DNA of 54,563 bases from an uncultured Dorea sp. (GCA_910588745.1 CAJURK010000018.1:1-54563), one strand, 5' to 3'; numbered from the stretch's first letter, positions 17,039 through 26,329 are shown. The notes: generated by a model not told the origin, from the letters alone. Program-made: numbers and translations.

Positions 17039-18970
17039 CTAGATATCAAGGTTCTGAACATATTTAGCATTTTCCTCAATAAATTCTTTACGCGGCTCAA
17101 CCTTATCTCCCATCAGCGTGGTAAAGGTAAGATCAAGTTCAGAAGCGCTTTCTTCATCCATCGTAACTCTGAGAAGAATTCTGTGTTCCGGATCCATGGT
17201 AGTCTCCCATAGCTGGTCCGCATCCATTTCTCCAAGACCTTTATATCTTTGAATCTTATTATTATTATCTCTTCCTACTTCCTTCAGAATCGAATCCAGT
17301 TCCTCATCGCTGTATGCATACCATATCTTTTTGTTCTTCTCCAGCTTATAGAGCGGAGGCTGAGCAAGGTATACATATCCCTGCTTAATCAGCTCCGGCA
17401 TAAACCGATAGAGAAATGTAAGTAATAACGTACTGATATGCGCTCCGTCCACATCCGCATCGGTCATAATGATAATCTTATGATATCTCAATTTGGAAAT
17501 GTCAAAATCATCGTGAATGCCCGTTCCGAACGCAGTAATCATTGCTTTGATTTCCGCATTTCCATAAATTCGATCAAGCCTTGCCTTTTCTACATTCAGT
17601 ATCTTGCCGCGCAGCGGAAGAATTGCCTGGGTCGTTCTATTTCTGGCCGTCTTTGCGGAACCGCCCGCGGAATCCCCCTCTACAATATAAATCTCACAGT
17701 TAGCCGGATTCTTATCCGAACAGTCGGCAAGCTTCCCCGGAAGCGACATGCCGTCTAAAGCGGATTTTCTTCTGGTTAGCTCTCTTGCCTTTCTGGCCGC
17801 TTCTCTGGCTCTCTGAGCTAGAACAGACTTCTCAATCGTCGTCTTGGCAACAGTCGGATTCTGCTCTAAATAAATTTCAAGCTGTTTGCTTACAATGCTA
17901 TCCACAGCGCCTCTTGCTTCACTATTTCCAAGTTTCTGCTTAGTCTGCCCTTCAAACTGCGGCTCTTCGATCTTAACGCTGATAATTGCAGTAAGTCCTT
18001 CCCTTATATCCTCTCCGGTCAGATTCTGTTCGTTATCCTTCAGAAGCTTATTCTTTCTTGCATAATCATTAAACGTCTTTGTCAGCGCATTGCGGAAACC
18101 TACGATATGCGTGCCGCCTTCCGGCGTTGTTATATTATTTACAAATCCATAGGTATTCTCATTATACGAGTCGTTATGCTGCATGGCTACCTCGACCTGT
18201 ACATTATTGACCATACCTTCACAGTAAATTACGCCGTCGTACAACGCTTCTTTGCTTCGGTTCAAATAAGTAACAAATTCTTTAATTCCGCCTTCATAAT
18301 GAAATATCTTTTCAACTGGTTCTTCTTGTCTTTCATCCCGCAGCGTAATCTTAAGGCCCGCCGTTAAAAAAGCCATCTCCCGGAAACGCTGTTTTAAAAT
18401 ACTATAATCAAAAACGGTTTCCTCAAATATCGTATCATCTGGCATAAAAGTAACCTTCGTACCGGTTTTATCCGTATCGCAATCTCCGATTACCGCCAGC
18501 TTCTGAATAACCTTCCCTCTTTCATAACGCTGTTTGTGAACGTGTCCGTCAACAAATATCTCGACCTCCAGCCAATTAGAAAGCGCATTTACAACAGAGG
18601 CGCCTACTCCGTGAAGTCCCCCCGATACCTTATAGCCCCCGCCGCCGAATTTACCTCCTGCATGAAGAACCGTAAATACTACTTCAACAGCCGGAAGACC
18701 TGATTTATGATTGATTCCTACCGGAATTCCTCTTCCGTTATCAACAACTGTAACAGAGCCGTCCTTATTCAGCGTCACTGCAATCGTATCGCAGAACCCG
18801 GCCAAAGCCTCATCCACTGAGTTATCTACAATTTCATATACCAGATGATGAAGCCCTCTTGAAGAAGTGCTTCCAATATACATGCCGGGTCTTTTTCTCA
18901 CTGCTTCTAGGCCCTCGAGAATCTGAATCTCATCTGCACCATATTCGTGCTGTACCTTTTCTGTACTCAT
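17039..18970 (-). CDS. gyrB: DNA gyrase subunit B
   Basis: 643-residue ATPase subunit of gyrase. The GHKL ATP-binding site is visible (VDNSVDEALAG, VVDNGRGIP, GLHGVGASVVNALS). The TOPRIM metal-binding residues sit in YIVEGDSAGGSA and IMTDADVDGAHI. The C-terminus has the usual RYKGLGEMDADQLWETTM block. Length is typical for Firmicutes. Its start follows recF by 9 bp with GGAGGGTAC as ribosome binding site, continuing the replication operon. Confidence 0.98.
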   Translation of the reverse strand: MSTEKVQHEYGADEIQILEGLEAVRKRPGMYIGSTSSRGLHHLVYEIVDNSVDEALAGFCDTIAVTLNKDGSVTVVDNGRGIPVGINHKSGLPAVEVVFTVLHAGGKFGGGGYKVSGGLHGVGASVVNALSNWLEVEIFVDGHVHKQRYERGKVIQKLAVIGDCDTDKTGTKVTFMPDDTIFEETVFDYSILKQRFREMAFLTAGLKITLRDERQEEPVEKIFHYEGGIKEFVTYLNRSKEALYDGVIYCEGMVNNVQVEVAMQHNDSYNENTYGFVNNITTPEGGTHIVGFRNALTKTFNDYARKNKLLKDNEQNLTGEDIREGLTAIISVKIEEPQFEGQTKQKLGNSEARGAVDSIVSKQLEIYLEQNPTVAKTTIEKSVLAQRAREAARKARELTRRKSALDGMSLPGKLADCSDKNPANCEIYIVEGDSAGGSAKTARNRTTQAILPLRGKILNVEKARLDRIYGNAEIKAMITAFGTGIHDDFDISKLRYHKIIIMTDADVDGAHISTLLLTFLYRFMPELIKQGYVYLAQPPLYKLEKNKKIWYAYSDEELDSILKEVGRDNNNKIQRYKGLGEMDADQLWETTMDPEHRILLRVTMDEESASELDLTFTTLMGDKVEPRKEFIEENAKYVQNLDI

Positions 18971-18979
18971 AGTACCCTC

Positions 18980-20065
18980 CTAGTTTTCTTTTACTACACT
19001 GCCCTTATGAACATTAAATATCTTGTTTATAGAAAAACGATGATTTACAAACTCGTCTACCCCTGTACAAGTAATCAGCGTCTGTATTTCATCAATACTA
19101 TCTAATAAATAGTTTTGCCTATGTTTATCAAGTTCAGACAAAACGTCGTCAAGTAAAAGAATTGGCTTATCTTCTGTGATCTGTTTCATAAGCTCAATCT
19201 CTGACAATTTAAGAGACAATGCAGCGGTCCTCTGCTGTCCCTGGGAACCAAACTTACGGATATCAATTCCATTCACTTTAAAACAAATATCGTCCCGATG
19301 AGGACCGGACGACGTACTCATAATCTTAAGATCCCGCTCCCGGTGTCTCCTTAATACTTCTTCAAAGGACTCCTTCCCTATATTCGGTTCGTAGATAATT
19401 TCAATCGCCTCTTTGTTCCCAGTTATTTTATTATGAATAATAGAAATTATTTTGTTTACCTGACTCAGAAACTTTCTTCTTTCTTCTATGATTTTATTGC
19501 CATAATCTACCAACTGCATATCCCAGATATCCAGTGTCTCCCTTAAACTGTCATTATAATAAATATCTTTTAACAAATGATTTCTATGGTTAATAATTCG
19601 ATGATAGTTTGACAGATTATTCAGATATAACCGACTAATCTGAGACAGTTCCATATCAATAAATCTTCTTCTCTCAGAAGGTCCGTTTTTAATAATATTC
19701 AAATCCTCCGGTGAGAAAAAAACAACATTCAGAACGCCGAATAATTCACTGGCTTTCTTAATGGGGATATGGTTGATTGCAATTCCCTTTGGTTTATTTT
19801 TCTTTAAATGCATATCAATCTGGTACGTGATACCCTTTTTATCAACAATAATCTCTATATGGGATTCTTCCTCTCCAAAAAGAATCATATCCTTATCCTT
19901 TGTCCCTCTGTGGGACTTTGACGTCCCACAGAGATAAATGGATTCTAAAATATTCGTCTTTCCCTGAGCATTATCTCCATAAAAAATATTTGTTGCAGGA
20001 TTCAGATTCAAAGACAATAAATCATAATTTCTAAAATTTTTTAATTTTAAAGAATTAATCTTCAA
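18980..20065 (-). CDS. recF: DNA replication and repair protein RecF
   Basis: 361-residue SMC-like ATPase that helps load RecA at gaps. It begins MKINSLKLKNFRNYDLLSLN with Walker A GDNAQGKTN at about residue 30, the ABC signature FGSQGQQRT near 270 and Walker B ILLLDDVLSELD near 300. Its start overlaps the end of yaaA by 11 bp, a sign of translational coupling. Confidence 0.97.
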   Translation of the reverse strand: MKINSLKLKNFRNYDLLSLNLNPATNIFYGDNAQGKTNILESIYLCGTSKSHRGTKDKDMILFGEEESHIEIIVDKKGITYQIDMHLKKNKPKGIAINHIPIKKASELFGVLNVVFFSPEDLNIIKNGPSERRRFIDMELSQISRLYLNNLSNYHRIINHRNHLLKDIYYNDSLRETLDIWDMQLVDYGNKIIEERRKFLSQVNKIISIIHNKITGNKEAIEIIYEPNIGKESFEEVLRRHRERDLKIMSTSSGPHRDDICFKVNGIDIRKFGSQGQQRTAALSLKLSEIELMKQITEDKPILLLDDVLSELDKHRQNYLLDSIDEIQTLITCTGVDEFVNHRFSINKIFNVHKGSVVKEN

Positions 20066-20264
20066 TTTTAATTTCTACTCCATGAAATACAGCAACATCT
20101 CCGCTGTAAAGCTTCCTACCCCGGCGTGTATCTACCTCGCCGTTTACAGTTACGGCTCCGTCGGCAATCGCTTCCTTTGCTTCTGCTCCCGACTCCACAA
20201 CTCCCGCTGCTTTTAAAGCTTGTCCTAATTTGATATAATCATCTCTTAGCTTAATAATTTCCAT
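20055..20264 (-). CDS. yaaA: S4-domain RNA-binding protein YaaA/RlbA
   Basis: 69-residue single S4 domain (LGQALKAAGVVESGAEAKEAIADGAVTVNGE), the small RNA-binding protein found between dnaN and recF in many Firmicutes; a link to ribosome biogenesis is proposed for the family. It has an AGGAGAATTATT ribosome binding site 14 bp after dnaN. Confidence 0.93.
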   Translation of the reverse strand: MEIIKLRDDYIKLGQALKAAGVVESGAEAKEAIADGAVTVNGEVDTRRGRKLYSGDVAVFHGVEIKIED

Positions 20265-20278
20265 AATAATTCTCCTGT

Positions 20279-21385
20279 TTATATTACATTAAAATTAACT
20301 GGCAGGATCAGATAAATGTAACTTTCTGTCTCATCTTTAATAAAGCAGGGTGATTTCGCATTCATCAAATAAAGCTCTACCTCCTCGTCGTCAATGACCC
20401 TCAGTGCGTCAATCAAAAACTTTGGATTAAATCCTATTAAAAGATCCTTCCCTTCCTTGGTAATGTAAATATCCTCGTTCATGGAACCAAGCTGAGATTT
20501 AATCTTTAGCTCCATCACCTCGTCCGTCATATTGATGATAATTGGTTTCTTATCGCCTTCCTTCACAAGAAGGGTTGCTCTGTCAATGCAGCTTAAAAAT
20601 TCTTTTTTATTAATACGAACCTTTGTATCGTAATCATTGGATAACATCTGGTCAATACGGAAATATTCTCCCTCAATTAATCTGGATACAACAATCGTCT
20701 CGTCAAATTCAAACACAATATGGTTTCTTGTAAAATACATGCATACATCTCTGTCTGTCTCGCCAGAAAGAATCTTGCTGATTTCTATTAACGTCTTTCC
20801 TGGAACTACGATCTTTTTCGGTTCATAAAAATCTTTTAATTCAATTCTTCTTATGGATATTCTATGACCGTCTAACGATATAACCCGAAGAATATTTTGT
20901 TTAATATCAAACAATTCTCCCGTCATTAATTTGTTGCTTTCATTATCGGCAATCGAAAAAATAGTCTGTCTGATTACTTCCTTCAATGTAAACTGAGACA
21001 ATATGATTGTCTGTTCTCTTTCTATAATCGGTAAGTAAGTAAAATCGTCTCCTGATTTAGCTGCGATATCAAATTTGGCTTTTTCACAAATTATAGTAGT
21101 CTGAAAATTATCATCTGTCTCTATGGTAACTTCATTGTCAGGAAGCTTTCTGACGATTTCAGAAAAGATACGCGCGTCAATAGCAATCATGCCGTGATTT
21201 AATACTTCTCCTTCAATCTTTGTCTGAATTCCTAATTCCATATCGTTAGCAGTCAACTTAATTGTGTCTAAAGTAGCGTCAATCAATATACATTCCAGAA
21301 TAGGCATTGTAGTTTTAGATGGAACTGCTTTGGAAACAATACTTACACCTTTTGCTAAATCAGATTTCTTACATATAATTTTCAT
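20279..21385 (-). CDS. dnaN: DNA polymerase III beta sliding clamp
   Basis: 368-residue clamp subunit that encircles DNA and tethers the polymerase; three DnaN domains of about 120 residues each are recognisable, ending in the conserved LPVNFN-type C-terminus. The start at 21385 (MKIICKKSDL) is chosen because the ribosome binding site GAGAAGGGAG lies just before it; an in-frame ATG at 21406 overlaps that site and adds seven non-conserved residues. A perfect DnaA box occupies the bases between the ribosome binding site and the start codon. Confidence 0.97.
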   Translation of the reverse strand: MKIICKKSDLAKGVSIVSKAVPSKTTMPILECILIDATLDTIKLTANDMELGIQTKIEGEVLNHGMIAIDARIFSEIVRKLPDNEVTIETDDNFQTTIICEKAKFDIAAKSGDDFTYLPIIEREQTIILSQFTLKEVIRQTIFSIADNESNKLMTGELFDIKQNILRVISLDGHRISIRRIELKDFYEPKKIVVPGKTLIEISKILSGETDRDVCMYFTRNHIVFEFDETIVVSRLIEGEYFRIDQMLSNDYDTKVRINKKEFLSCIDRATLLVKEGDKKPIIINMTDEVMELKIKSQLGSMNEDIYITKEGKDLLIGFNPKFLIDALRVIDDEEVELYLMNAKSPCFIKDETESYIYLILPVNFNVI

Positions 21386-21660
21386 GTGGATAACTCCCTT
21401 CTCCAAAATGTAAGTTAAAAATTAATAAATATATAAAATAATTTCAGTAGTCTTAGTAGTAGGGGCTGTTGATAGGTGGATAACCTATTCAATCCCTTAT
21501 TTTATCGCAGGAATCAATGAAAATAAATCTGTGGAAAATATAAAAACTATCTGTGGATGAATTGTGGACAACTATTTTGTTTATCTGGTAACTCATGTTA
21601 TGAAAAAGTTATCACGACTTATCAACATACTTATCACACATTTATCCACAAAGTGAAATT
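21385..21660. other. Chromosomal origin (oriC) between dnaA and dnaN
   Basis: Two exact DnaA boxes are present: TTATCCACA at 21642-21650 and its complement TGTGGATAA at 21385-21393. Five more have one mismatch: 21475-21483, 21530-21538, 21552-21560, 21563-21571 and 21619-21627. Next to the 21475 box lie a GGGGC cluster (21462-21466), TAG triplets at 21448, 21454, 21457 and 21460, and an A/T-only stretch (about 21416-21444). This is the order box, GC cluster, DnaA-trios, AT-rich unwinding region described for B. subtilis. Confidence 0.88.
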
Positions 21661-21684
21661 AATCTTGTAAATTTATCTGTGTCA

Positions 21685-23061
21685 TTATAGAGGATTAATT
21701 TTTTTCTTTATGATATCTACAGAGTTGGCAAGCTGTTCGTCCTCCACTACCTCCCGTTCAATCTTTTCGATTCCATGTTTGATGGTAGAATGGTTCTTGC
21801 CTCCTAATAGGATACCGATGGATTTTAAAGGTACGGTCGTCATCTTTCTGCAGAGATACATGATAATCTGCCTGGGAACGACGACTTCATTGGAACGCTT
21901 ATTACTTTTTAAATCGGCAATGGATACGCCAAAATGATCGGATACAATGTCTAAGATTAATTCCGGCGTTACTTCCCGGTTGTTGTTGGATGAGATGATA
22001 TCTTTCATAGCTTCCGCAGCCAAACTAATATCAATGTCACCGTTATTACTTTTTAATTTGTATAAAGCAATTAATTTGTTTAAAGCGCCTTCTAATTCTC
22101 GAATGTTGTTTTTTACATTTTCCGCAATGTATTCTAGTACGTCATATGGAATATGGTAATATTCTAAGTGATCTATTTCAATTTTCTTTTGAAGAATTGC
22201 CATCCTGGTCTCAAAATCAGGAGCGGACATATCTGCCAGAAGCCCCCATTCAAACCGGGTGCGAAGCCTTGCTTCTAACGTTTCGATATCCTTTGGAGGA
22301 CGGTCGCTGGAGATGATGATTTGTTTGCCGGAAGCATGAAGGTGATTAAAGGTATGGAAAAATTCTTCCTGCGTGCTTTCCTTTCCTATAATAAATTGAA
22401 TATCGTCTATAAGAAGAACATCATTGTGTCTGTACTTCTCACGGAAGTCTGCCATAGAAGATTCTTTTCCATTCTTTAATGCATGAATCAGCTCATTCGT
22501 AAAAGTTTCGCTTGTAACATAGACGACTTTTTTGTTTGGATTGTAATCCAATATGAAATGAGCGATGGAATGCATTAAGTGCGTCTTTCCGAGTCCTACG
22601 CCTCCGTAAAGGAAGAGCGGATTGTAAACTTCGCCGGGCGATTCGGAAACGGCAAGAGATGCGGCATGTGCAAATTCGTTATTATTTCCAACGACAAAAG
22701 TATCAAAAATATATTTTGGATTCAGACCTGCCTTTTCGGCGGCTGTACGGTTTCGCTTGCTTTTGTGGGATGGAGCGGATATTTTTCTCAGCTCGTCCAT
22801 CCGTTCGTCGTCTTCGGAAAGAAATGTAATATCGTATTCGTTTCCTGTAATTTCAGCTATGCATACCTTAAGTGGAAGAGAATATTTTTTCTCAATATAA
22901 TCTACGCTGGCATTCATATTCACTAAAATGTAAATCGTATTGTCTATTACATTAAAAACCTTAAGCGGCTGAATCCACGTTGAGAAAGAAACGTTGGATA
23001 ATTCATGTTCTACACGCAGGTGTTCAATTATATCAGGCCATTTTTCTTCCACAACGTTCAT
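21685..23061 (-). CDS. dnaA: Chromosomal replication initiator DnaA
   Basis: 458-residue AAA+ initiator. Domain I (1-80) is followed by a short linker. The ATPase core has Walker A GGVGLGKTH near 153 and Walker B LLIDDIQF near 216. The C-terminal domain IV ends with the DnaA-box-binding signature PRQIIMYLCRKMTTVPLKSIG and GGKNHSTIKHGIEKI. The start follows AGGAG. It is the first gene of the minus-strand replication cluster and is separated from dnaN by oriC. Confidence 0.98.
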   Translation of the reverse strand: MNVVEEKWPDIIEHLRVEHELSNVSFSTWIQPLKVFNVIDNTIYILVNMNASVDYIEKKYSLPLKVCIAEITGNEYDITFLSEDDERMDELRKISAPSHKSKRNRTAAEKAGLNPKYIFDTFVVGNNNEFAHAASLAVSESPGEVYNPLFLYGGVGLGKTHLMHSIAHFILDYNPNKKVVYVTSETFTNELIHALKNGKESSMADFREKYRHNDVLLIDDIQFIIGKESTQEEFFHTFNHLHASGKQIIISSDRPPKDIETLEARLRTRFEWGLLADMSAPDFETRMAILQKKIEIDHLEYYHIPYDVLEYIAENVKNNIRELEGALNKLIALYKLKSNNGDIDISLAAEAMKDIISSNNNREVTPELILDIVSDHFGVSIADLKSNKRSNEVVVPRQIIMYLCRKMTTVPLKSIGILLGGKNHSTIKHGIEKIEREVVEDEQLANSVDIIKKKINPL

Positions 23062-23105
23062 GCTTATACAACTCCTATGTAATAAAATTAGATATGATTT
23101 TATAG

Positions 23106-23154
23106 TGGGTGTAAGAGTAATTGTTCACAGAGCGAACAATTACTCTTACACCCA
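23106..23154. repeat. Perfect 21-bp inverted repeat upstream of dnaA
   Basis: The arms 23106-23126 and 23134-23154 are exact reverse complements with a 7-base loop (ACAGAGC). The left arm begins TGGGTGTAAGAG and ends in TTGTTC. It lies 45 bp before the dnaA start and 72 bp before the rpmH promoter. It could be a terminator that insulates the divergent genes, or a regulatory hairpin in the dnaA leader. Confidence 0.8.
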
Positions 23155-23225
23155 TTTTGTTCTATTTTACATCAAAAAGAAGATGAACGCAATGAAAAAT
23201 GACAAGATGACTTAAGAAAGCATAC

Positions 23226-23254
23226 TTGACTTAATGCTGTTTTTCGAATATAAT
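23226..23254 (+). promoter_or_regulatory. Sigma-A promoter of the rpmH-rnpA-yidD-yidC-jag operon
   Basis: TTGACT (23226-23231), a 17-bp spacer and TATAAT (23249-23254) lie about 78 bp before the rpmH start. Confidence 0.8.
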
Positions 23255-23331
23255 TAGATACGATGTCTTTATAAACGATAAATTTAGAAAAAGATGATAT
23301 AAATGGTATCATATGAGGGAGGTGTATTCAA

Positions 23332-23466
23332 TTGAAGATGACATTTCAGCCAAAGAAGAGGCAGAGGGCAAAAGTTCATGGATTTCGTGCAAGAATGAAG
23401 ACTGCAGGCGGAAGAAAAGTACTTGCAGCCAGAAGATTAAAAGGAAGAAAAAGATTATCAGCTTAG
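23332..23466 (+). CDS. rpmH: 50S ribosomal protein L34
   Basis: 44-residue basic ribosomal protein, sequence pattern MTFQPKKRQRAKVHGFRARM and GGRKVLAARRLKGRKRLSA. It is the usual divergent neighbour of dnaA. The start is TTG at 23332, 7 bp after GGGAGGTG; the next Met (third codon) has no suitable spacing. A terminal Ala-stop is normal for the family. Confidence 0.96.
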   Translation: MKMTFQPKKRQRAKVHGFRARMKTAGGRKVLAARRLKGRKRLSA

Positions 23467-23536
23467 GTCGCATATATTGTGGCCTTTTCTTCTATCATTA
23501 TTTAAATTTGTATTTTGAAGAATGAGGAGAAATAAT

Positions 23537-23893
23537 ATGAATTTTTCCGAATCACTAAAAAAGAACAGGGATTTCAGAAATGTATATCGAGAAGGAATAT
23601 CATACGCCAATCGGTATTTGGTTATGTATATTTTAAAGAATGACGGCAAAAAAAACAGAGTAGGAATTTCGGTTAGTAAAAAAGTAGGTAATAGTATCGT
23701 AAGACATCGATTAACAAGATTAATAAGAGAGAGTTATCGGCTGAACGAAGCCAGATTTTTGTGTGGATATGATATAGTAGTCATTGCCAGGATCGGAGCA
23801 AAAGGGAAGAAATATAGTGAGATTGAAAGAGCGCTTATTCACATAGGAAAACTTCATAAAATTGTCGATAACCAGATGGAGTGCATAGAGTGA
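23537..23893 (+). CDS. rnpA: Ribonuclease P protein component
   Basis: 118-residue basic protein subunit of RNase P, which matures tRNA 5' ends. The RNR-type motif is visible as RHRLTRLIRESYR, with the upstream NRVGISVSKKVGNSIVR block. The ATG at 23537 follows GAGGAGA; an in-frame ATG at 23522 precedes that site and is rejected. It overlaps yidD by four bases. Confidence 0.95.
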   Translation: MNFSESLKKNRDFRNVYREGISYANRYLVMYILKNDGKKNRVGISVSKKVGNSIVRHRLTRLIRESYRLNEARFLCGYDIVVIARIGAKGKKYSEIERALIHIGKLHKIVDNQMECIE

Positions 23894-24144
23894 AGAAGAT
23901 TTTACTGTGGCTGGTCAGATTTTATCAGAAATATTTATCGCCGATGAAGCATTATTCGTGTTGTAAATATTTTCCCACATGTTCCAATTATGCGGTAGAA
24001 GCAATAGAACGGTTTGGTGCTTTAAAGGGAACGGGACTGGCAATATGGAGGATTTTGAGATGCAATCCATTTTCAAAAGGGGGATATGATCCGGTTCCTG
24101 ATAAACAGGACAGGCGTATTCAGTACCATCAACGGAGGAATTAA
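23890..24144 (+). CDS. yidD: Membrane protein insertion efficiency factor YidD
   Basis: 84-residue protein with the conserved Cys-rich segment YSCCKYFPTCSNYAVEAIERFG and the RILRCNPFSKGGYDPVP tail. It helps YidC-dependent insertion. The GTG at 23890 overlaps the rnpA stop (GTGA) and gives the family N-terminus MKKILLWLVRFYQKYLSP; a GTG at 23881 would add three residues. Confidence 0.92.
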   Translation: MKKILLWLVRFYQKYLSPMKHYSCCKYFPTCSNYAVEAIERFGALKGTGLAIWRILRCNPFSKGGYDPVPDKQDRRIQYHQRRN

Positions 24145-24148
24145 AAAT

Positions 24149-25210
24149 ATGGGTACTTTATTAACAGCCGCAAATTGGCCGATTATCGGTGAAATTGCAT
24201 GGGTATTGGGTAAGGTTATGAACCTTATTTATAATACTTTGGATAATATGCTGCCGTCAGATCACGGACTGATCGGATGGTCGATTATCATTTATACAAT
24301 TATCGTGTATACACTTATGCTTCCGCTTACAGTGAAACAGCAAAGGACATCAAAGATGACAGCTTTGATGAATCCAGAGCTGCAGGCTATCCAGAAGAAA
24401 TATAAGAATAAAAAGGATCAGGCTTCCATGCTGAAACAGCAGGAAGAGATGCAGCAGGTATACGACAAATACGGAACGTCTATGATGGGCGGATGTCTTC
24501 CGATGCTGATTCAGATGCCGCTTCTTTTTGCTTTATATCCGGTGATCTATGATATGGAAAGATATGTGCCTTCCATAAAAAACGCCGCAGGCGGCGTAAA
24601 GGCATTTCTTACAATTCCGGACGTAACTATGTCTCCGTCGCAGATTATGCATGCAAGGGATACCTTTGAGATAGCTCCGGCAGTCATTATCATTACATGT
24701 ATCGCGCTTCCGGCAATATCTGCTATTACTCAATATGGAAGCGTAAGATTATCGCAGGCTGTATCCGGACAGCAGATTGATAAAGATAATCCAATGGCGG
24801 GAACAATGAAGTCTATGAATATTATGATGCCATTATTTTCATTGTGGATGGTATTTTCATTGTCGGCAGGTATCGGTTTATACTGGATATTCAGCGCCGT
24901 TATCCGCTGTATTCAAACAGTGGCGGTAAACAAGTATTTAAAGAATATATCGCCGGAAGAGCTGATTGAAAAAAATAAGGAAAAAGCAGCTAAAAAACGG
25001 CAAAAGCGCGGTGAAAAGGCTGAAAAGATTAATGCTATGGCTCAGGCAAATACCAGATCTATCTCTTCTTCCGCAAGGAAAGAGGTTGTAAATCAGTCGG
25101 AGAAGAATGCGCAGTTAAAGGCAGCCGAAGAGAAAAGAAGAAATGCGAAGCCTGGGAGTCTTTCAGCTAAGGCTAATATGGTAAGAGATTTCAATGAGAA
25201 TAAGAAGTAA
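24149..25210 (+). CDS. yidC: Membrane protein insertase YidC
   Basis: 353-residue Firmicutes-type YidC/Oxa1 insertase without the large periplasmic domain of Proteobacteria. About five membrane segments: the N-terminal region, a helix at about 45-65, the helix with LPMLIQMPLLFALYPVIYDM near 120, and two C-terminal helices. The Lys/Arg/Ala-rich tail probably contacts the ribosome. The start at 24149 follows ACGGAGGAA; an in-frame ATG at 24086 lies inside yidD and is rejected. No lipobox is seen. Confidence 0.94.
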   Translation: MGTLLTAANWPIIGEIAWVLGKVMNLIYNTLDNMLPSDHGLIGWSIIIYTIIVYTLMLPLTVKQQRTSKMTALMNPELQAIQKKYKNKKDQASMLKQQEEMQQVYDKYGTSMMGGCLPMLIQMPLLFALYPVIYDMERYVPSIKNAAGGVKAFLTIPDVTMSPSQIMHARDTFEIAPAVIIITCIALPAISAITQYGSVRLSQAVSGQQIDKDNPMAGTMKSMNIMMPLFSLWMVFSLSAGIGLYWIFSAVIRCIQTVAVNKYLKNISPEELIEKNKEKAAKKRQKRGEKAEKINAMAQANTRSISSSARKEVVNQSEKNAQLKAAEEKRRNAKPGSLSAKANMVRDFNENKK

Positions 25211-25241
25211 TTTGATTGGGAATGTGAGGTTATAAAAGGAT

Positions 25242-26219
25242 ATGGAAGAGATTACAGTATCTGCGAAAACACTCGACGACGCTATTACAGAAGCATTGGT
25301 ACAACTTGGCGTGACCAGCGATCAGCTTGATTATGATGTGATTGAAAAGGGGAGTACAGGGTTTCTTGGGTTTGGTATGAAGCAGGCAGTGATTAAAGCG
25401 CGCCGTAAGAATGTTAAAAATGAAATCGAAGAGCCGGTTATAGATTTTTCTGACGCTGTGAAAGGCGTAAAGGAGTCGTCTTTTGAGAATACTCAAAGGG
25501 AAGCGAGAGAAAATAGACAATCAAAGGAATCCTATGGAAGCAGAGAAAATAGAGAAAGCAGAGAAAATAAGAAAAGAAAAGATAAGAAGAATAGGGACAG
25601 AAGCCGCAGTAAGCAGATGAAAAGAGAAGAAAAACCGGAAATGAAGTTGGACGTGAAACAAGATGTGGGCGAGACTCCGGTAAAATCAGAAAGTTTTGAG
25701 AAGCCGGAGAAAGCTATTTCTGAAAAAAAAGAAGTTGAGCTTGCTAAGGTGGAAGACGCTACAATTAAGGCTTGTGAAGAATTTTTGCATAATGTGCTTG
25801 CAGCAATGGGAATGGAAGTGACAATAAAGTCTCATATTGATGAAGAAGGCGCTCTTAGTATAGAAATGAGCGGGGAAAATATGGGGATTCTTATTGGAAA
25901 GAGAGGGCAGACTCTTGATTCTCTTCAATATCTTACGAATCGCGTCGCAAACAAAATGCAGAGCGGTTATGTGAGAGTGAAGCTTGATACGGAAGATTAT
26001 AGAAGAAGAAGAAAAGAGACGCTTGAAAATCTTGCCAGGAATATTGCAAGTAAAGTAAGAAAAACAAGAAGGGCCGTATCTCTTGAGCCAATGAATCCAT
26101 ATGAAAGAAGAATTATTCATTCTGCACTTCAGGGTGAAAAGAGTATAGCGACTCACAGTGAAGGAGAAGAGCCATACCGCAGAGTGGTTGTTACTCTTGT
26201 AAGAAGATCACAAGGATGA
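25242..26219 (+). CDS. jag: RNA-binding protein Jag/KhpB
   Basis: 325-residue cytoplasmic RNA-binding protein. An N-terminal Jag_N domain (about 1-52; KTLDDAITEALVQLG and GFLGFG) is followed by a highly charged Arg/Glu/Lys linker of about 110 residues, a KH domain (about 170-250, ILIGKRGQTLDSLQYLTNRV) and an R3H domain (about 255-322, LEPMNPYERRIIHSAL). In other Firmicutes it partners with KhpA and affects cell division and elongation. It is cotranscribed with yidC, 31 bp apart. Confidence 0.94.
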   Translation: MEEITVSAKTLDDAITEALVQLGVTSDQLDYDVIEKGSTGFLGFGMKQAVIKARRKNVKNEIEEPVIDFSDAVKGVKESSFENTQREARENRQSKESYGSRENRESRENKKRKDKKNRDRSRSKQMKREEKPEMKLDVKQDVGETPVKSESFEKPEKAISEKKEVELAKVEDATIKACEEFLHNVLAAMGMEVTIKSHIDEEGALSIEMSGENMGILIGKRGQTLDSLQYLTNRVANKMQSGYVRVKLDTEDYRRRRKETLENLARNIASKVRKTRRAVSLEPMNPYERRIIHSALQGEKSIATHSEGEEPYRRVVVTLVRRSQG

Positions 26220-26261
26220 TAGAAAAAAGTAATAATGTTTAGCTTTTAATATGCAGCCGAG

Positions 26262-26308
26262 AATACTGTACTTACACATTTAAAAATTGTTTGTGTAAGT
26301 ACAGTATT
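26262..26308. terminator. Terminator after jag
   Basis: AATACTGTACTTACAC (26262-26277) pairs perfectly with GTGTAAGTACAGTATT (26293-26308), a 16-bp stem with a 15-base A/T-rich loop and a short T-rich tail. Confidence 0.85.
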
Positions 26309-26329
26309 TCTTATAATTGCCTAATGCTG

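Noticed and set aside
23062..23225. Consensus promoter for dnaA
   Set aside because: TATAAA on the minus strand near 23098-23103 has no acceptable -35, and the region is occupied by the perfect hairpin; not called.
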